Positions 24,183 through 35,417 of a stretch of 64,000 nt of DNA are shown in pieces. A program made the translations under genes and the position numbers. The stretch's first letter is position 1. Every line of letters begins with the position of its first letter. Origin of the DNA: Glomus cerebriforme (lineage: Eukaryota; Glomeromycota; Glomeromycetes; Glomerales; Glomeraceae); the NCBI GenBank assembly GCA_003550305.1, contig QKYT01000116.1, positions 99,069 through 163,068 on the forward strand, read 5' to 3'. Under the pieces are notes generated by a model, which was not told the origin of the DNA, searched no databases, and worked only from the letters and a program-made list of their open reading frames with translations.

Positions 24183-26933
24183 ATGGTAATGTGCTTAACT
24201 TCTTCGTATAATAAACGAGATGTCTTAATTACAGAATAAATGAAAAATGATTGTATTCAATTTTATTCGATTGTTCAAAATAGAGTTCCTCTCACCAGGC
24301 AGATCCAGAAGAATATTATGTCAAACAAGATAGAATAGGCAAGAGCTATATTATTTGAAATTATGTAATGAACTATCATATAATAGGAAACTGTTTAATG
24401 GCTTATTAGAATTTGAAGAGGAGAGCAAGAGAGAGCTAGGGTTGATCTATTTTGAACTCACTTTAATTCATTGATCATTAATATTTTCAAACCAAAATTT
24501 TTTATGTTTAGGTAAAGGATCTTTTGGTGAAGTTTTCAAAGGGTAAGTAAATAATCAATCATAATGTTATAAGCTTCTTCAAATCATTGTAATATAAAAG
24601 GATTGGATTTATGAGCAAAAGAACAAATCTATTATAATTTGTGGCAAGGATTTTTTGAATAATATTATTCAAAAGAGATGTTTAACTGGTTATTAGAAGT
24701 TATTGTTTAAGTGAATGGTTGAATAAATGAAATTATAATAATTATTGAACCGTATTATATCATACTTAGTTTTGATAAAAAGACGAAAACTGCAGTGGCC
24801 ATTAAAATCATTGATCTTGAAAATGCTGAGGATGAAATCGAAGATATTCAACAAGAAATTTCAATTCTCTCACAATTAGATTCACAGTATGTTACAAGGT
24901 AACTTTCGACAGCTATATGTAATGAATTATAAATATAATTGAATCTCATTGTTGAATATAAATTATAAAGATATTATGGTTCTTATCTCAAAGGAACACA
25001 TTTATGGATTGTAATGGAATATTGTTCTGGTGGTTCCTGTTCGGATTTGGTGAGGATTACTTATTTCTTTTGTCTCTGTTCATCATTTCTTTAAAATATA
25101 TATTAATTTTTTACCTTCAAGTGCAGATGAAGCCAGGAGTTTTCAAAGAAGAATACATAGCAATTATATTAAGAGAATTACTGAAAGGATTAGATTATCT
25201 TCATAACGAAAATAAACTACATAGAGGTTTGTAATCTTACTAACATATAAACATTACATAATTATGAATATCTGACAAATTCTTTTTTATAATAGATGTT
25301 AAAGGTCGGTAACAGTAATTTGTTGCAAATAAATTATTTATTTATTTTTTTTTGTTTTTTTTGAATCTTGAACTGAGGGTTGAATCATTTAAAACAGCTG
25401 CGAATGTCCTTTTAAGTTCGACCGGAGATGGTACGTAATGTTCAAGTTATAATTATGATGAATCATAATAATTAAGTGTATTGAAATTTTGCATTATTTG
25501 ATCTGTAGTGAAGCTGGCCGATTTTGGAGTTTCGGGACAGGTAGACAAAATCACAATTTAAAACCAACAATTTAGATTCCTTTTTGGAATAATAGGTAAC
25601 ATCTAATGTTCATTCATATAGATTACAGCAACCATGACAAAGAAAAATACTTTTGTTGGGACGCCAGTAAGTTAGTTATGAAATCATTTTTTCGCTTTCG
25701 CATAAAATGCAACAAAATTTTTACATTGATTAATTTGACGTTTTACATTAGTTTTGGATGGCACCTGAGGTTATTAAGCAATCAGGATATGACTTTAAGG
25801 TAAAACAAAATAGGAATTGTAAAAAATTCTTCTTGATATGTTTAGCCTTTATTATAACAATATAATGAATTTTAGGCGGATATCTGGTCGTTGGGTATAA
25901 CCGCCATCGAACTTGCTAAGGGCGAGCCACCTTACGCAGATAATCATCCAATGAAAGTACTTTTCCTTATTCCTAAAAATCCACCTCCAACATTGGATGG
26001 CTATTATTCTAAAGCATTCAAGGAATTTATCGCATTATGTTTAGATAAAGATCCTAATAATGTAAATTATTTTTTTTTTCATAAGTGTTTGTAAGTTATT
26101 CTCAAATAAAAAATTAAATTTATAAGCAAAAATTTTAGCGACCTACGGCAAAAGAATTACTTAAACATAGGTTTATTCGTAATGCAAAGAAGACATCTTA
26201 TTTAACGGAGTTAACTGAACGATACGAAAGATGGTTGTCCGAAGGAGGCAACCAGATAGATTCTGACGAATCAGATAATTCAGAGAATGGGTATTTTATT
26301 TTATTAGTTGTGTCATAATCAATCTATTTTTATTAATTAATCTTAAATATTTATACCGGCTTAGTGTCGATGATCATGATGAGACAAATTGGGAGTTCGA
26401 TACTATTAAACCATCCAAAACAAGATCACCAAATTATTCTGACGAAGATGATGAATATTCGAAAGATTCTGCTACAATTGGACCAACCAAAGGAAAACAA
26501 GTGATGGTAATTTGCTTTAGATGTTTTTGATTTTAATTTATACTAACCTTAATATTAACTAACATTCACTGGTATTAATCCAAGGTTATGAAAGAAAACG
26601 ATTCCGGATATGATACGGTCAGGCATGTAGATAATGATTATGTAGACCTTTATGATAATACGCAACCTCCAGTATCAGGTCCAGATGTTTTCAAAAAAGT
26701 GGTTGTACCATCAATCGATAAGGTAATAATCTTTATAAAAGTTATATCCCTTTTTGTATTTCTATTAATTCAAATAATTTGGATAGTTGCGTAAAAAAGC
26801 TCCTACTCAAAAGGCTCAATTCACTTTGGATGCATTGAAAAAAGCTTTTGAAGATGCTGAAAGAGAAAATCCAGGAATAAGCGAGACATTTATGCATGCG
26901 GTGTTTCAAAGATATGATGAAGTTAATCCTTAA
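24183..26933 (+). CDS. Ste20-like protein kinase, GCK-III (MST3/STK24-Sid1) class
   Basis: Sixteen exons give 442 aa in exact frame: 24183-24185, 24284-24338, 24512-24542, 24770-24898, 24971-25049, 25127-25226, 25296-25304, 25398-25430, 25509-25540, 25622-25666, 25752-25799, 25876-26061, 26139-26290, 26365-26506, 26585-26722 and 26787-26933. The kinase domain is N-terminal: [12 protein letters not shown] (P-loop), [20 protein letters not shown] (Lys and alpha-C Glu), HRDVKAANVLL (catalytic loop), DFGVSGQ, and [13 protein letters not shown] (activation loop). [14 protein letters not shown] follows, then an acidic tail typical of MST3/MST4/Sid1. The class acts in the septation, polarity and STRIPAK networks. 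Exon 1 is the ATG alone, intron 2 uses a GC donor (24339), and exon 7 is a 9-nt microexon. Confidence 0.93.
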
Positions 26934-27322
26934 ACATTTTGTTATATTAAAAGAATATTTAAAGAAGTGAGACACAATTTATATACCAGGCCTCGTTCTA
27001 AATTAAAGAGTTCTATCAATTATTAATATTATCGTTGATATATACAAAATATTTTTTTTCATGTGTATTTTTTTTGTTTATCAATTTAATTATCCTTATT
27101 TTAAACATAAAACGTTGGTATTATTGACTCACCAATAATATTTTTTTTTTTAAAAAAAAAACAATCATTTTAATATAAGTCACTTTGAACATTGTTATTT
27201 ATTATTAACATGCAGATGAATCATTTAATGAGTTTAAAAAAAATAATATTTATCATATGTCTATTAACAATCAAAAAATATTATATAATCATGCTAAATT
27301 AATTAAATTAAGATAATAAACT
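26934..27322. other. Convergent 3' region between kinase and F-box genes
   Basis: AT-rich spacer with T and A runs near 27141-27165 that form a short inverted stretch. Nothing else is visible. Confidence 0.4.
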
Positions 27323-28705
27323 CTACCAATAAGTCAAAAAAAGTTTTAATTCCTCTAAATTATAACATATATCCCTAATTGGTTTTCCTAGATGTTTTTC
27401 CACTAACATTTGCCAGTCATTTTCAATATCTTGTCTAAGTATTCTAGAAAGATTTGGATTAGATACTGAAATATCATAATTATCATTCCAAGCTTGATTT
27501 GTAGGCAAAAATGTATTAAATAATGATTCTACCCATTCGGAATATGAATTAGTATTCGCTGGATGATAAAATTCAAATTGATTATGTTCCGATGATAAAT
27601 CACTTAGGAGGACATCGTCATCTAATTCAAACCCGGAATCAGAGTCAGAATCATCAAAAGTATTAACTGAGGAACGATGTGAAGCCGGAGGGTCGGCAAG
27701 GGAGACCCAAGCATCAATCCGTTTTAAAGTATATTTATTCATGACAATTAAATTCATTAATGTAGAAAGAGGTAAAGCGCCTCCATCAATATCATGCCAA
27801 GTTACCAATTCTTCTAATCCTTTACAATGTTGAGAAAGAATAAGAAAATCTTCCCCCTCATGAAAACCGGATACTTCAATAATTAATTTTTTTAAATTTT
27901 TACATTGTTGAAAAATGACTTGATAAAGAAATTCTTCTTCTTCCTTGTTAAGTTTAGTACCCCACCAAGTTAATGAATGTAAATTTGGTAAATTAATAAA
28001 AATTGATACGAGATTCTCAAGTTCTAAATCATCAACAACATAACAATCTAAATTTAGTTCTTTTAAGTCATTATTTTCGATTAATTTAACTATACATTTT
28101 TTACCAACTTCTCCTAATGGTCTACCATTTTCATGCCAAAGTTCTAAACTTTCTAAATCATGTAAAAGACTTAAAGCTGTAGAGAAATAACCCCCATGTC
28201 TTTGGAATTCTCCCAAAAATCGAAGAGATCTTAAACATAATTTACGAACTTTTCTAGAAGAAAGGATTTCCACTGATTTAGCTAAATATTTTGTAACTAA
28301 AGTTGTAGATCTAACAACTTCCATAACCGCAATGACTTGTGGTTCTGCATATTGTTCTCTAGGACTAATTAAAATTCCATTTATGTTAGAACATTGCGTT
28401 AAAATTGATGGCAAACGAAACCAAGGAAATTCATTTTCTCGATCACAAGAAGTAATTGAAATTGTATGAACTAAAGAAGCATAATTATAATATGCTATTT
28501 GTTTACCATTTCCAATACTGTTAATCGAGATCGTGTCTGCGAGTTTATTAAAATCTATATGAGGTCCTATGGTAATTTTATCGTAGAGTTTACGAACAGC
28601 AAAAGAACTAAAAGTTTTATTGACCAATAGTAAGGAACGTAGGTTTTTATAATCGGAGAAGAAATCTACGATCTCCTTCCATAATTCAGGCGGTAAAAGG
28701 GCCAT
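27323..28705 (-). CDS. F-box protein with degenerate leucine-rich repeats
   Basis: A single-exon ORF of 460 aa is counted from MALLPPELWKEIVDFF (ATG 28703-28705). An in-frame upstream ATG at 28744 would add MHLLKIKLKIFFP before the F-box and is less likely. The F-box occupies about residues 1-45 (LPPELWKEIVDFF, LLLVNKTF, KLYDKITI). The remainder has irregular LRR-like segments (LRSLRFLGEF, LHDLESLELW, LKELNLDCY, LPNLHSLTWWG, CKNLKKLIIEV, CKGLEELVTW). It is interrupted by an Asp/Ser-rich loop near residues 350-375. F-box proteins bring substrates to SCF ubiquitin ligases. This intronless architecture belongs to the large F-box expansions of early-diverging fungi; the substrate is unknown. Its start lies only 170 bp from the divergent ABP1-like gene. 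Confidence 0.85.
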   Translation of the reverse strand: MALLPPELWKEIVDFFSDYKNLRSLLLVNKTFSSFAVRKLYDKITIGPHIDFNKLADTISINSIGNGKQIAYYNYASLVHTISITSCDRENEFPWFRLPSILTQCSNINGILISPREQYAEPQVIAVMEVVRSTTLVTKYLAKSVEILSSRKVRKLCLRSLRFLGEFQRHGGYFSTALSLLHDLESLELWHENGRPLGEVGKKCIVKLIENNDLKELNLDCYVVDDLELENLVSIFINLPNLHSLTWWGTKLNKEEEEFLYQVIFQQCKNLKKLIIEVSGFHEGEDFLILSQHCKGLEELVTWHDIDGGALPLSTLMNLIVMNKYTLKRIDAWVSLADPPASHRSSVNTFDDSDSDSGFELDDDVLLSDLSSEHNQFEFYHPANTNSYSEWVESLFNTFLPTNQAWNDNYDISVSNPNLSRILRQDIENDWQMLVEKHLGKPIRDICYNLEELKLFLTYW

Positions 28706-28875
28706 AGGAAAGAAAATTTTTAGTTTGATCTTCAATAAATGCATATTTACAAAAATAGTAATACAATGTTCACCGAACTTTTGGGTTTAGATTATTAGAT
28801 TAACTGACATATGGAATATCAACTGACATTCCCAAATTTAGCCGTTATTTGAATACCCGTGTTTCGTTGTTCGCA

Positions 28876-31383
28876 ATGAGTCTTTCTGTAAATTTAAACA
28901 CTCATTCCAAAGCACTTTATTCAACTTATCAATCTGTTATTAATGGCGATAAAGAAACAAGCTGGGTGATTTATGGCTATGACAAAGGAAACAATGATTT
29001 GAAAGTTTTAGAAAAAGGAGGTAAGTACAGATAATATATTTTGTAGCTTTAATCAATCTTTTATTAAATTAACGATAACAACTTTAGCTGGAGGACTTGA
29101 GGAATTGGTAGAAGAATTTAACGATGGAAAAATTCAATATGCTTTTATCAGAGTGAAAGATCCAAATACGGAATTATCAAAGTTTGTTCTTATCGGCTGG
29201 GTACCATATTTTCAACATTTAATGCATATATTCTCTTTGTTTTAAAATTATTCTTATACTTTGTCCACATTCGATCTGATTTAACAAGTGTGGCGAAGGA
29301 GTGCCGGAATTTAAAAAAGGATTGTTCAATTCACATTTTAACGAAGTTTCAAAGTTCTTAAAGGCTAGTTTTTTCGTTTTTTTTTTTTAAATTTTTTTTT
29401 TTTTAAAAAAAAAACCGAATATCTAACTAATGGAAATTTTATATAATAGGGTTATCATCTCCAAATCAATGCTAGATCAGAGGTAAATTCATTCATTATT
29501 AGCTTATAATACGAAAGGATATTTTCTATTTAGATTATTTTTTATCTCTGTATATTTAGGATGATGTTGATCCTGATTATATAATGAAACGTATTAATGA
29601 AAGTGGTGGTTCCAAATATTCAATCAATGTTGATAAGGAAAAACCGAGAAAGGAGGATCCGATTTTACCTGTTGTATGTTATTTATTTTAATAGTATTCT
29701 TTTTTTTCATTATTTTTTTTTCTTTCGAAATTTAATGTTATTTAATAATATATTATACTTCTAATATAGCATTCTGTATATGAACCAGTAAAAATTCCAG
29801 ATATTGCTGCACTACAACGAAAAGCTCCTCGTGAACAATATAAGCCTATCGTACGTTTACAAAAGAAAAGATTTTTATCATTTTAGAATTATAGTCATTA
29901 ATTGAATAATGTTCATAATCACTATAAAGAGTTCAGTTTATCAACCCGTTCAGCTTCCAAAACCAAAACCGCTTGGTACACGTTCAACATGGACAACCCC
30001 TGCTGAGGAATCAATACCATCTGGATCATCCCCAGCAGAACTAAAAGCACGTAGAGAACATGAGCGTGCTGAGAAAGAACGTGAAAGGATTGAGCGCGAA
30101 GAGAAAGAACGTGAACGGATAGAACGCGAAGAGAAGGAACGTGAAAGGATAGAACGCGAAGAGAAGGAACGTGAAAGGATAGAACGTGAAGAGAATGAAC
30201 GCTTAGAAGCTGAACGGTTAGAGGCAGAACGTCAAGAACAAGAACTTGAAGAAGCTGCACGTAGGGAACAAGCAGAACGCGAAGAACAAGATAGAATTAA
30301 ACATGAGAGAGAATTACAAAGACAACGTGAAATAGAAGAAAGGTCAAGAAAAGCTAAAGAAGTCCAGGAAAAGGAGAAGGCTCGTAAAGAAAAAGAAGAA
30401 AGAGAGAAACGGGAGCGAGAGGAAGAAGAAAGACAGAGATTAGAATTTGAACGTGAGCAAAAGGTTTGTCATTAATCAAATTAATAAGTATGCAAAGATG
30501 TTATGTAGAAATTCTTTAATTTCAAAATTTTGTCAGCAAAAAGAAGCTGAACGTCTTCACCTCGAACAACTCGAACAAGAACAGCTATTAGCTCGGGTAT
30601 TATAAAATATTATACATTCATCTTTATTAAATTGCACTCGTTTATATTCAATAAATAACTTCATTATTAATAAATTTTAGACCGCTGAATTAGCTGATAG
30701 TATAACAGCAGTCGTTCAATATGCTTATGACGCTAGTAAGCAAACAAACGTTTATCTTTATAAACTTCATAAATGAAATTTTTTAAACTTTTTTTTTTAA
30801 AAAAAATTTATATAGCCGAAGATAATGAAATGTCATTGATAGAAGGAGAGATTATTAAAGATATCATCCAATTAGATGAAGGATGGTGGCAGGGGGTAAG
30901 TGCAGACGGATCCAGATCTGGACTTTTTCCAGGTAAATTATTTATTTGAATAAAAATGTTTTCCCTATAATGCATACTAATAAAATTTCTCAAATATATA
31001 GCGAACTATGTTGAAATTGTTGAGAACGTTGTACCTGAGCAACCAGTTGAAGATTTACAAGAAGTTGAAGCTGAACCTGTACAACAAACGGTTGATTCGT
31101 CACAAGAACGTCCTACTGCTAAGGCAATGTACGATTATTCTGCAAGTGAAGGAAATGAAATTTCATTTTCAGATGGAGATATTATTATGGATATTGATTT
31201 TGTTTCAGAAGATTGGTGGCAAGGCAGAGCTCCTGATGGGACAGTCGGTTTATTCCCAGGTAAAAAAAAAAAAAAAAAAAAAAACGGAATATTTCTTTAT
31301 ATAATATACTAAAATTTGTTAAAATTTTATTAAATTTTTTTTTTTTTATTTTAGCTAACTATGTGGAATTACAGGACTCATAA
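28876..31383 (+). CDS. ABP1: Abp1/drebrin-like actin-binding protein (ADF-H + two SH3)
   Basis: The start is the ATG at 28876 ([20 protein letters not shown]); the longer reading begins with TTG and is not used. The N-terminal ADF-H domain (about residues 1-135) includes [40 protein letters not shown] and [22 protein letters not shown] central region, [14 protein letters not shown], leads into a long Glu/Arg coiled coil coded by a 30-bp tandem repeat. Two SH3 domains end the protein: [28 protein letters not shown] (about 30700-31040) and [32 protein letters not shown] (to 31383). Abp1 links actin patches to endocytosis through Arp2/3 activation and SH3 partners. An A tract at 31262-31282 begins the last intron. 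Confidence 0.95.
30060..30200 (+). repeat. In-frame 30-bp tandem repeat coding ([10 protein letters not shown])n
   Basis: About four near-identical 30-bp units encode a Glu/Arg ten-residue repeat in the ABP1-like coiled coil. Because the unit is a multiple of three, copy number can change without breaking the frame. Confidence 0.8.
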
Positions 31384-31741
31384 TATTGTATAGCATAGTT
31401 ATCTAAAACTTTGGTATTATAATATATTATTTTGACATTATAATAAAAATTGTATAAATTATAACCTTATTTTCACGTGGTGCTTATTTTAGGAAGTTTA
31501 AAATTCAATGACATAATCTATTTATTGATTGAACATTATATATAAACATAAATGTTAATGAATATTCTCTAAAGTCATAAAAATACACCAATATTTTTTG
31601 AGTTTGTATAAACTCGTCGTTTGTCATCTCCGTAAAATTGGCTTTGTTTCTCTTAGTTTGAGGAAATTAAAAATTATAACCCAGAGATCTTTTTCATCAT
31701 CTCTAGTTTTATCATATCCTTTGTCGTAAATAAAGCTTAAA
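31384..31741. promoter_or_regulatory. Intergenic region upstream of the AN1 gene
   Basis: About 360 bp of 3' sequence of the ABP1-like gene and promoter of the AN1-finger gene. I see no recognisable element beyond AT-rich stretches. Confidence 0.3.
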
Positions 31742-32667
31742 ATGGAGGACAACGCATCTAACAAGGCGGAGTTTTGTGTTAATGGTTGTGGGTTTTACGG
31801 GTAAGCTAAACGCAGAGCTTATATAGTATTTACTAAGAAGTCCAAACTAAAGAAATATGTTTTTTCTTGCTAAAACAAGAAAAAACATCCAGAGTATAAA
31901 ATACTTTTTTGTTCATACTCTTTTACTTTTTATGATATACAATTTTTATACTAAATCAATTTCTCCGTAAAATTAGTAATCCCATTTATAACCATATGTG
32001 TTCCAAATGCTTTAAAGAATGCAATGCAAAGAATGGGCAAAGTGGTATGAATTGTTGTATAATATTTAAACTAAAATAAATGTAAGACTTTAATATAACT
32101 CTTATTACTCTTATTATTTATTAAAAGCTGAGAAACCAATAGAACCTGCTATGCCCTCTTCAGCTTCAACAAATCAGCCTCTTACACCTACGACTACGAC
32201 TACGACTACGACAGCTACAGCTACAGCTACAGAAGAAATCCAAGAATCTCTCGCTACACAAAATCCTATTTCTGAGCAAGTCTTACCTCAAGCTCCTCCG
32301 ATTCCTACCGAAGATCAATCAAGTCAACATACACGACCGGTTCAATCCAACAAAGCTCGTTGTTTTATGTGTCGGGCTAAAATTCCTTTAGCAAAGCAAA
32401 CTATTAACAGATGTCGATGCGGTTAATATCATTTCTGATTATAATAAGAAGTTTTAATTTGATAAATTTGAAATTTAATTTTTCTTTTTTTAAATTCTTT
32501 TATTTTTGATCTTAATAGAATATGTTTTTTGTGACACTCATAAAGTTCCTGATAAGCACAACTGTGATTTTGATTTCGCCAAGATGGGTAAAGACATTTT
32601 GGCAAAGAACAATCCTAAGTTGAATGATGTACACAAAGGTGGACGTTCTTTCAACAGAATTGACTAA
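31742..32667 (+). CDS. A20/AN1 zinc-finger stress-associated-type protein
   Basis: Four exons (31742-31800, 31977-32044, 32128-32421, 32519-32667) give 189 aa. The N-terminal A20 finger reads [25 protein letters not shown] with the C-x3-C...C-x2-C pattern. A Thr/Ala/Pro-rich linker contains a (ACG/ACA)n Thr tract. The C-terminal AN1 finger reads [39 protein letters not shown]. This two-finger layout is that of AWP1/ZFAND5/6 and plant SAPs, which bind ubiquitin and act in stress or proteasome pathways. It is close to the usual family length. Confidence 0.92.
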
Positions 32668-33601
32668 AAACATTATTTTCGAATGTGGATTATATTTGAC
32701 ATATGGTCTTATATGCTTTCGAAATAACCGGTCATATCGCTAGAATTTGCATTTCGTTTAATATCGTGAAGCAATTTTATGGACATTATTTCGCTTAGTT
32801 ACTAACGAAAATCAAAGAGTTTTTTTCCTCATAGACTTACAAACTTTTTTTTTTTGAATTATTAAATCACCACTCGATCTTTTTCCTTTTACATTCATTT
32901 TTTTGGGAGTTTAATGGAACTAACAAAACACATGATATATTACAATATATTTTTGATAACAGATACACTTGTCTTGGCTCCATGATTCTCTTAAGTAAAT
33001 GGCAAATATTATTTTTATGTTTTTTTATTAAATCCGATTGTTTTTACTTGTTATAATGAAACATGTTTTGGGTTTTATACACGATACTAAAAACGATTAT
33101 AGTATTTATAAATTATTATTATTAGACTATTTAAAGATATTAGTTGAATTATTAATATGATGGGAAGTTTATTTCCATTTATATTAAAACGGTTTAGCAA
33201 ATTTTTTTCGTGCAGGTGTTTTTATAATTTCAAATATTCATTAATTACAAGTCTTTGACCAGCACCTGGTGATTCATTTGTTTCTCCTTTAAATAAATGA
33301 ATGAATAAATATATATAATATATATTTTACCACAGTAAAATATAGTACTCGCTTTTCGATAATCATAAATTTTTATATGACAAAATATATATGTATTTAG
33401 TTTGAAACTAACATATTAATTTTTTTTATTGAATTTGGATAAAATAGTACTTTGAAATCAAACAAACATAATTCTTAAATTTTCGTATATATAAAAACGT
33501 AAAGAAAAAAAATGAACATTCAAATTGCTATTTCTTTCCCTATAAATAAAAAGTTAAATTGATTTTTGTTAAGTAGTATAGGAAAAAGAAGGAAATACAA
33601 A
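32668..33601. other. Intergenic region, possible alternative last exon of COX7
   Basis: No independent gene is seen. On the minus strand, 33222-33286 reads GETNESPGAGQRLVINEYLK with an AAAG acceptor in front, but its phase does not match exon 2 of COX7. I note it only as a possible extra exon. Confidence 0.35.
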
Positions 33602-33863
33602 TTAACATACCCTAATCATTTGAGTAAGAGTGTATGCTGATCCAACGAAACCAACAGAAAGACTTCCAAAAAATAAATACATGAAACTTCTTCTAGCAAA
33701 ACCACCACGAATCCAAAGAGGTGTACTGGTATTTGTCTTTAATAAATAATAAATTATTATTAACAAACGAAAAAAATTATGTTCGAAAAGTAAGATTTTA
33801 TAATACCTGAAAAAACTTTTGGTATTCGATAACCCTATTTGGTTTTTCTAATATTCCTGCCAT
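33602..33863 (-). CDS. COX7: Cytochrome c oxidase subunit VIIa-like (Cox7)
   Basis: Exon 1 (33807-33863) encodes MAGILEKPNRVIEYQKFFQ. The second exon (33602-33736) encodes TNTSTPLWIRGGFARRSF, one membrane helix (MYLFFGSLSVGFVGSAYTL), TQMIR and VC then TAA, about 63 aa in all. Yeast Cox7 is 60 aa and begins with the same pattern (VIQLQKIFQ, PLWWR, then one helix), so this is a matrix-facing single-pass subunit of complex IV. A GTATGT after MIR could be a donor to a further exon near 33222-33286, but the phase does not fit. Confidence 0.8.
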
Positions 33864-34259
33864 TTTTGTTTGAAGAAAAATTTTTTTTATAATTTTTTTC
33901 GGAACAAAGTTGTCAAGAGTGATAAATTGATTGTTTGTTGCACAACATAGATATCACAAAAACTTTAACGCGTAACTGAAAATTAGTTCTCAATTCTCAT
34001 CAAAACTCGTTCACTCGACCAATATAACCACTTTTTTAAAACCCGAAAGTTCAAATTTCCATATTTTAAATTAGATCGTTCATTTTCAGTACGAATATTA
34101 GATTATCGATAATTTATTTACACTGCCACTTTTATTTCATAGCCACATTTTCTTGAATATTCAAGATTTCCGCCAAAAGTATATATTTAAAACTAAGAGA
34201 AAAATGTCCTTTTCTTTGAGTGAATGTCTTTTGTTTAACTCAAATAAAACAATATAATT
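33864..34259. promoter_or_regulatory. Divergent promoter region, COX7 / 318-aa gene
   Basis: This 396-bp region lies between two divergent starts. ACGCGT occurs at 33968-33973. I see nothing else that is recognisable. Confidence 0.3.
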
Positions 34260-35363
34260 ATGCAATGTATTGAATACCTTCAACAAGTTATCCTTCAAAA
34301 TCAACGTGGATTGATAATAAATGAACAGTTAAAGGTATTTTTTTTTCATATACAAAAAATTTTCAAATAACATACTTTTTAAATAAATAAATTCGACCAT
34401 TAGCCGCCCTCTTTATATAACAATAAAGCGGAAGAGGACAATCATTATACAGAGAATTATACAACAAGCAAATACGAGAAGGTAGCTAGTCGATGTAAAC
34501 CTATATATTTTTCTACAAACCTCGCGGAACTCCCAACTCCTCATAATGAAGAACCTTCTCGATGGCTACCTAAACAGGATGATAGTCCACTTTTAGAAAC
34601 CATGAATAATAGTGAAGAAGATAATAATTTTTCGGAGTTTCTTAAAAAAGTTAACGAGGCGCTGGAAACAAGTGACGAGGCATATGATGAAGAAAAAGAA
34701 TTATTTAATAAAATCAATGAGATTTTGAAACCGGACCATAGAAAAATGAATAAAGTCGATGAATCATATCCATGTGACAAACATTCTGATTTCTTTTTAC
34801 CTTGCAATAATAATACTGGACGTATTCGTGACTTTCTGCATGGATATGAAAAACGCGCACCGTTTGACAATAATCATTACAGAATGAACAAACATAACGA
34901 TAATATTTCACGTATTAATTACATGTCAATTACAGACGATTCCATTCATGAGGTATTTTGAAAGCTATTAATTATTCTAATATTCAGCAAATAATTACTA
35001 ATTTGATTTTAATAAATGGAAATTATCAAGAATGGACTTAAGTTTTTGATACATAAATATACGTCTTCGAAGAGCATACCTTGCGATGATATGGACGAAC
35101 AAACTTGTACATGCAGAAATAATCCCGCTTATGAAAGTAATACAATTGCAAATTTAGAAGAACAATTCACAGGAGCTTCATTAGAATACTGGGGGAATCA
35201 CTCTATTGATAGTGTTGAACATTCTTTAACGCAATCCGAGTGGAATATATTAAAATCTCCAAATGAGTCTGTGAATTGGCTTCAACACTCATTTAATCAA
35301 TATAATTGGCTTAGAAACAGCACGCCTAGTCCTGATCTGAGACAACGTAATCTTTATGCATAA
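34260..35363 (+). CDS. Unrecognised acidic protein, 318 aa
   Basis: Three exons (34260-34334, 34404-34952, 35031-35363) sum to 957 nt in exact frame, which supports a real gene. The first exon is MQCIEYLQQVILQNQRGLII. The middle is acidic and helix-prone (SEFLKKVNEALETSDEAYDE). The C-terminal half has several short aromatic segments (LEYWGNHSIDS, SVNWLQHSFNQYNWLRN). Scattered Cys pairs (PCDKHS, CDDMDEQTCTCRN) do not form a finger I know. No signal peptide or membrane segment is visible. Its 3' end is 54 bp from the convergent PPCS gene. I assign no function. Confidence 0.7.
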
Positions 35364-35417
35364 TATTGTAAAGTAATAAAAATAATTTATATTTATTAAT
35401 TAAATGAAGATAATATT

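Noticed and set aside
29922..30260. 112-aa Val/Leu/His-rich minus-strand ORF
   Set aside because: Antisense shadow of the ([10 protein letters not shown])n repeat of the ABP1-like gene.
33222..33286. Third exon for COX7 reading GETNESPGAGQRLVINE
   Set aside because: The phase after MIR does not fit, and the two-exon protein already has the normal Cox7 length.
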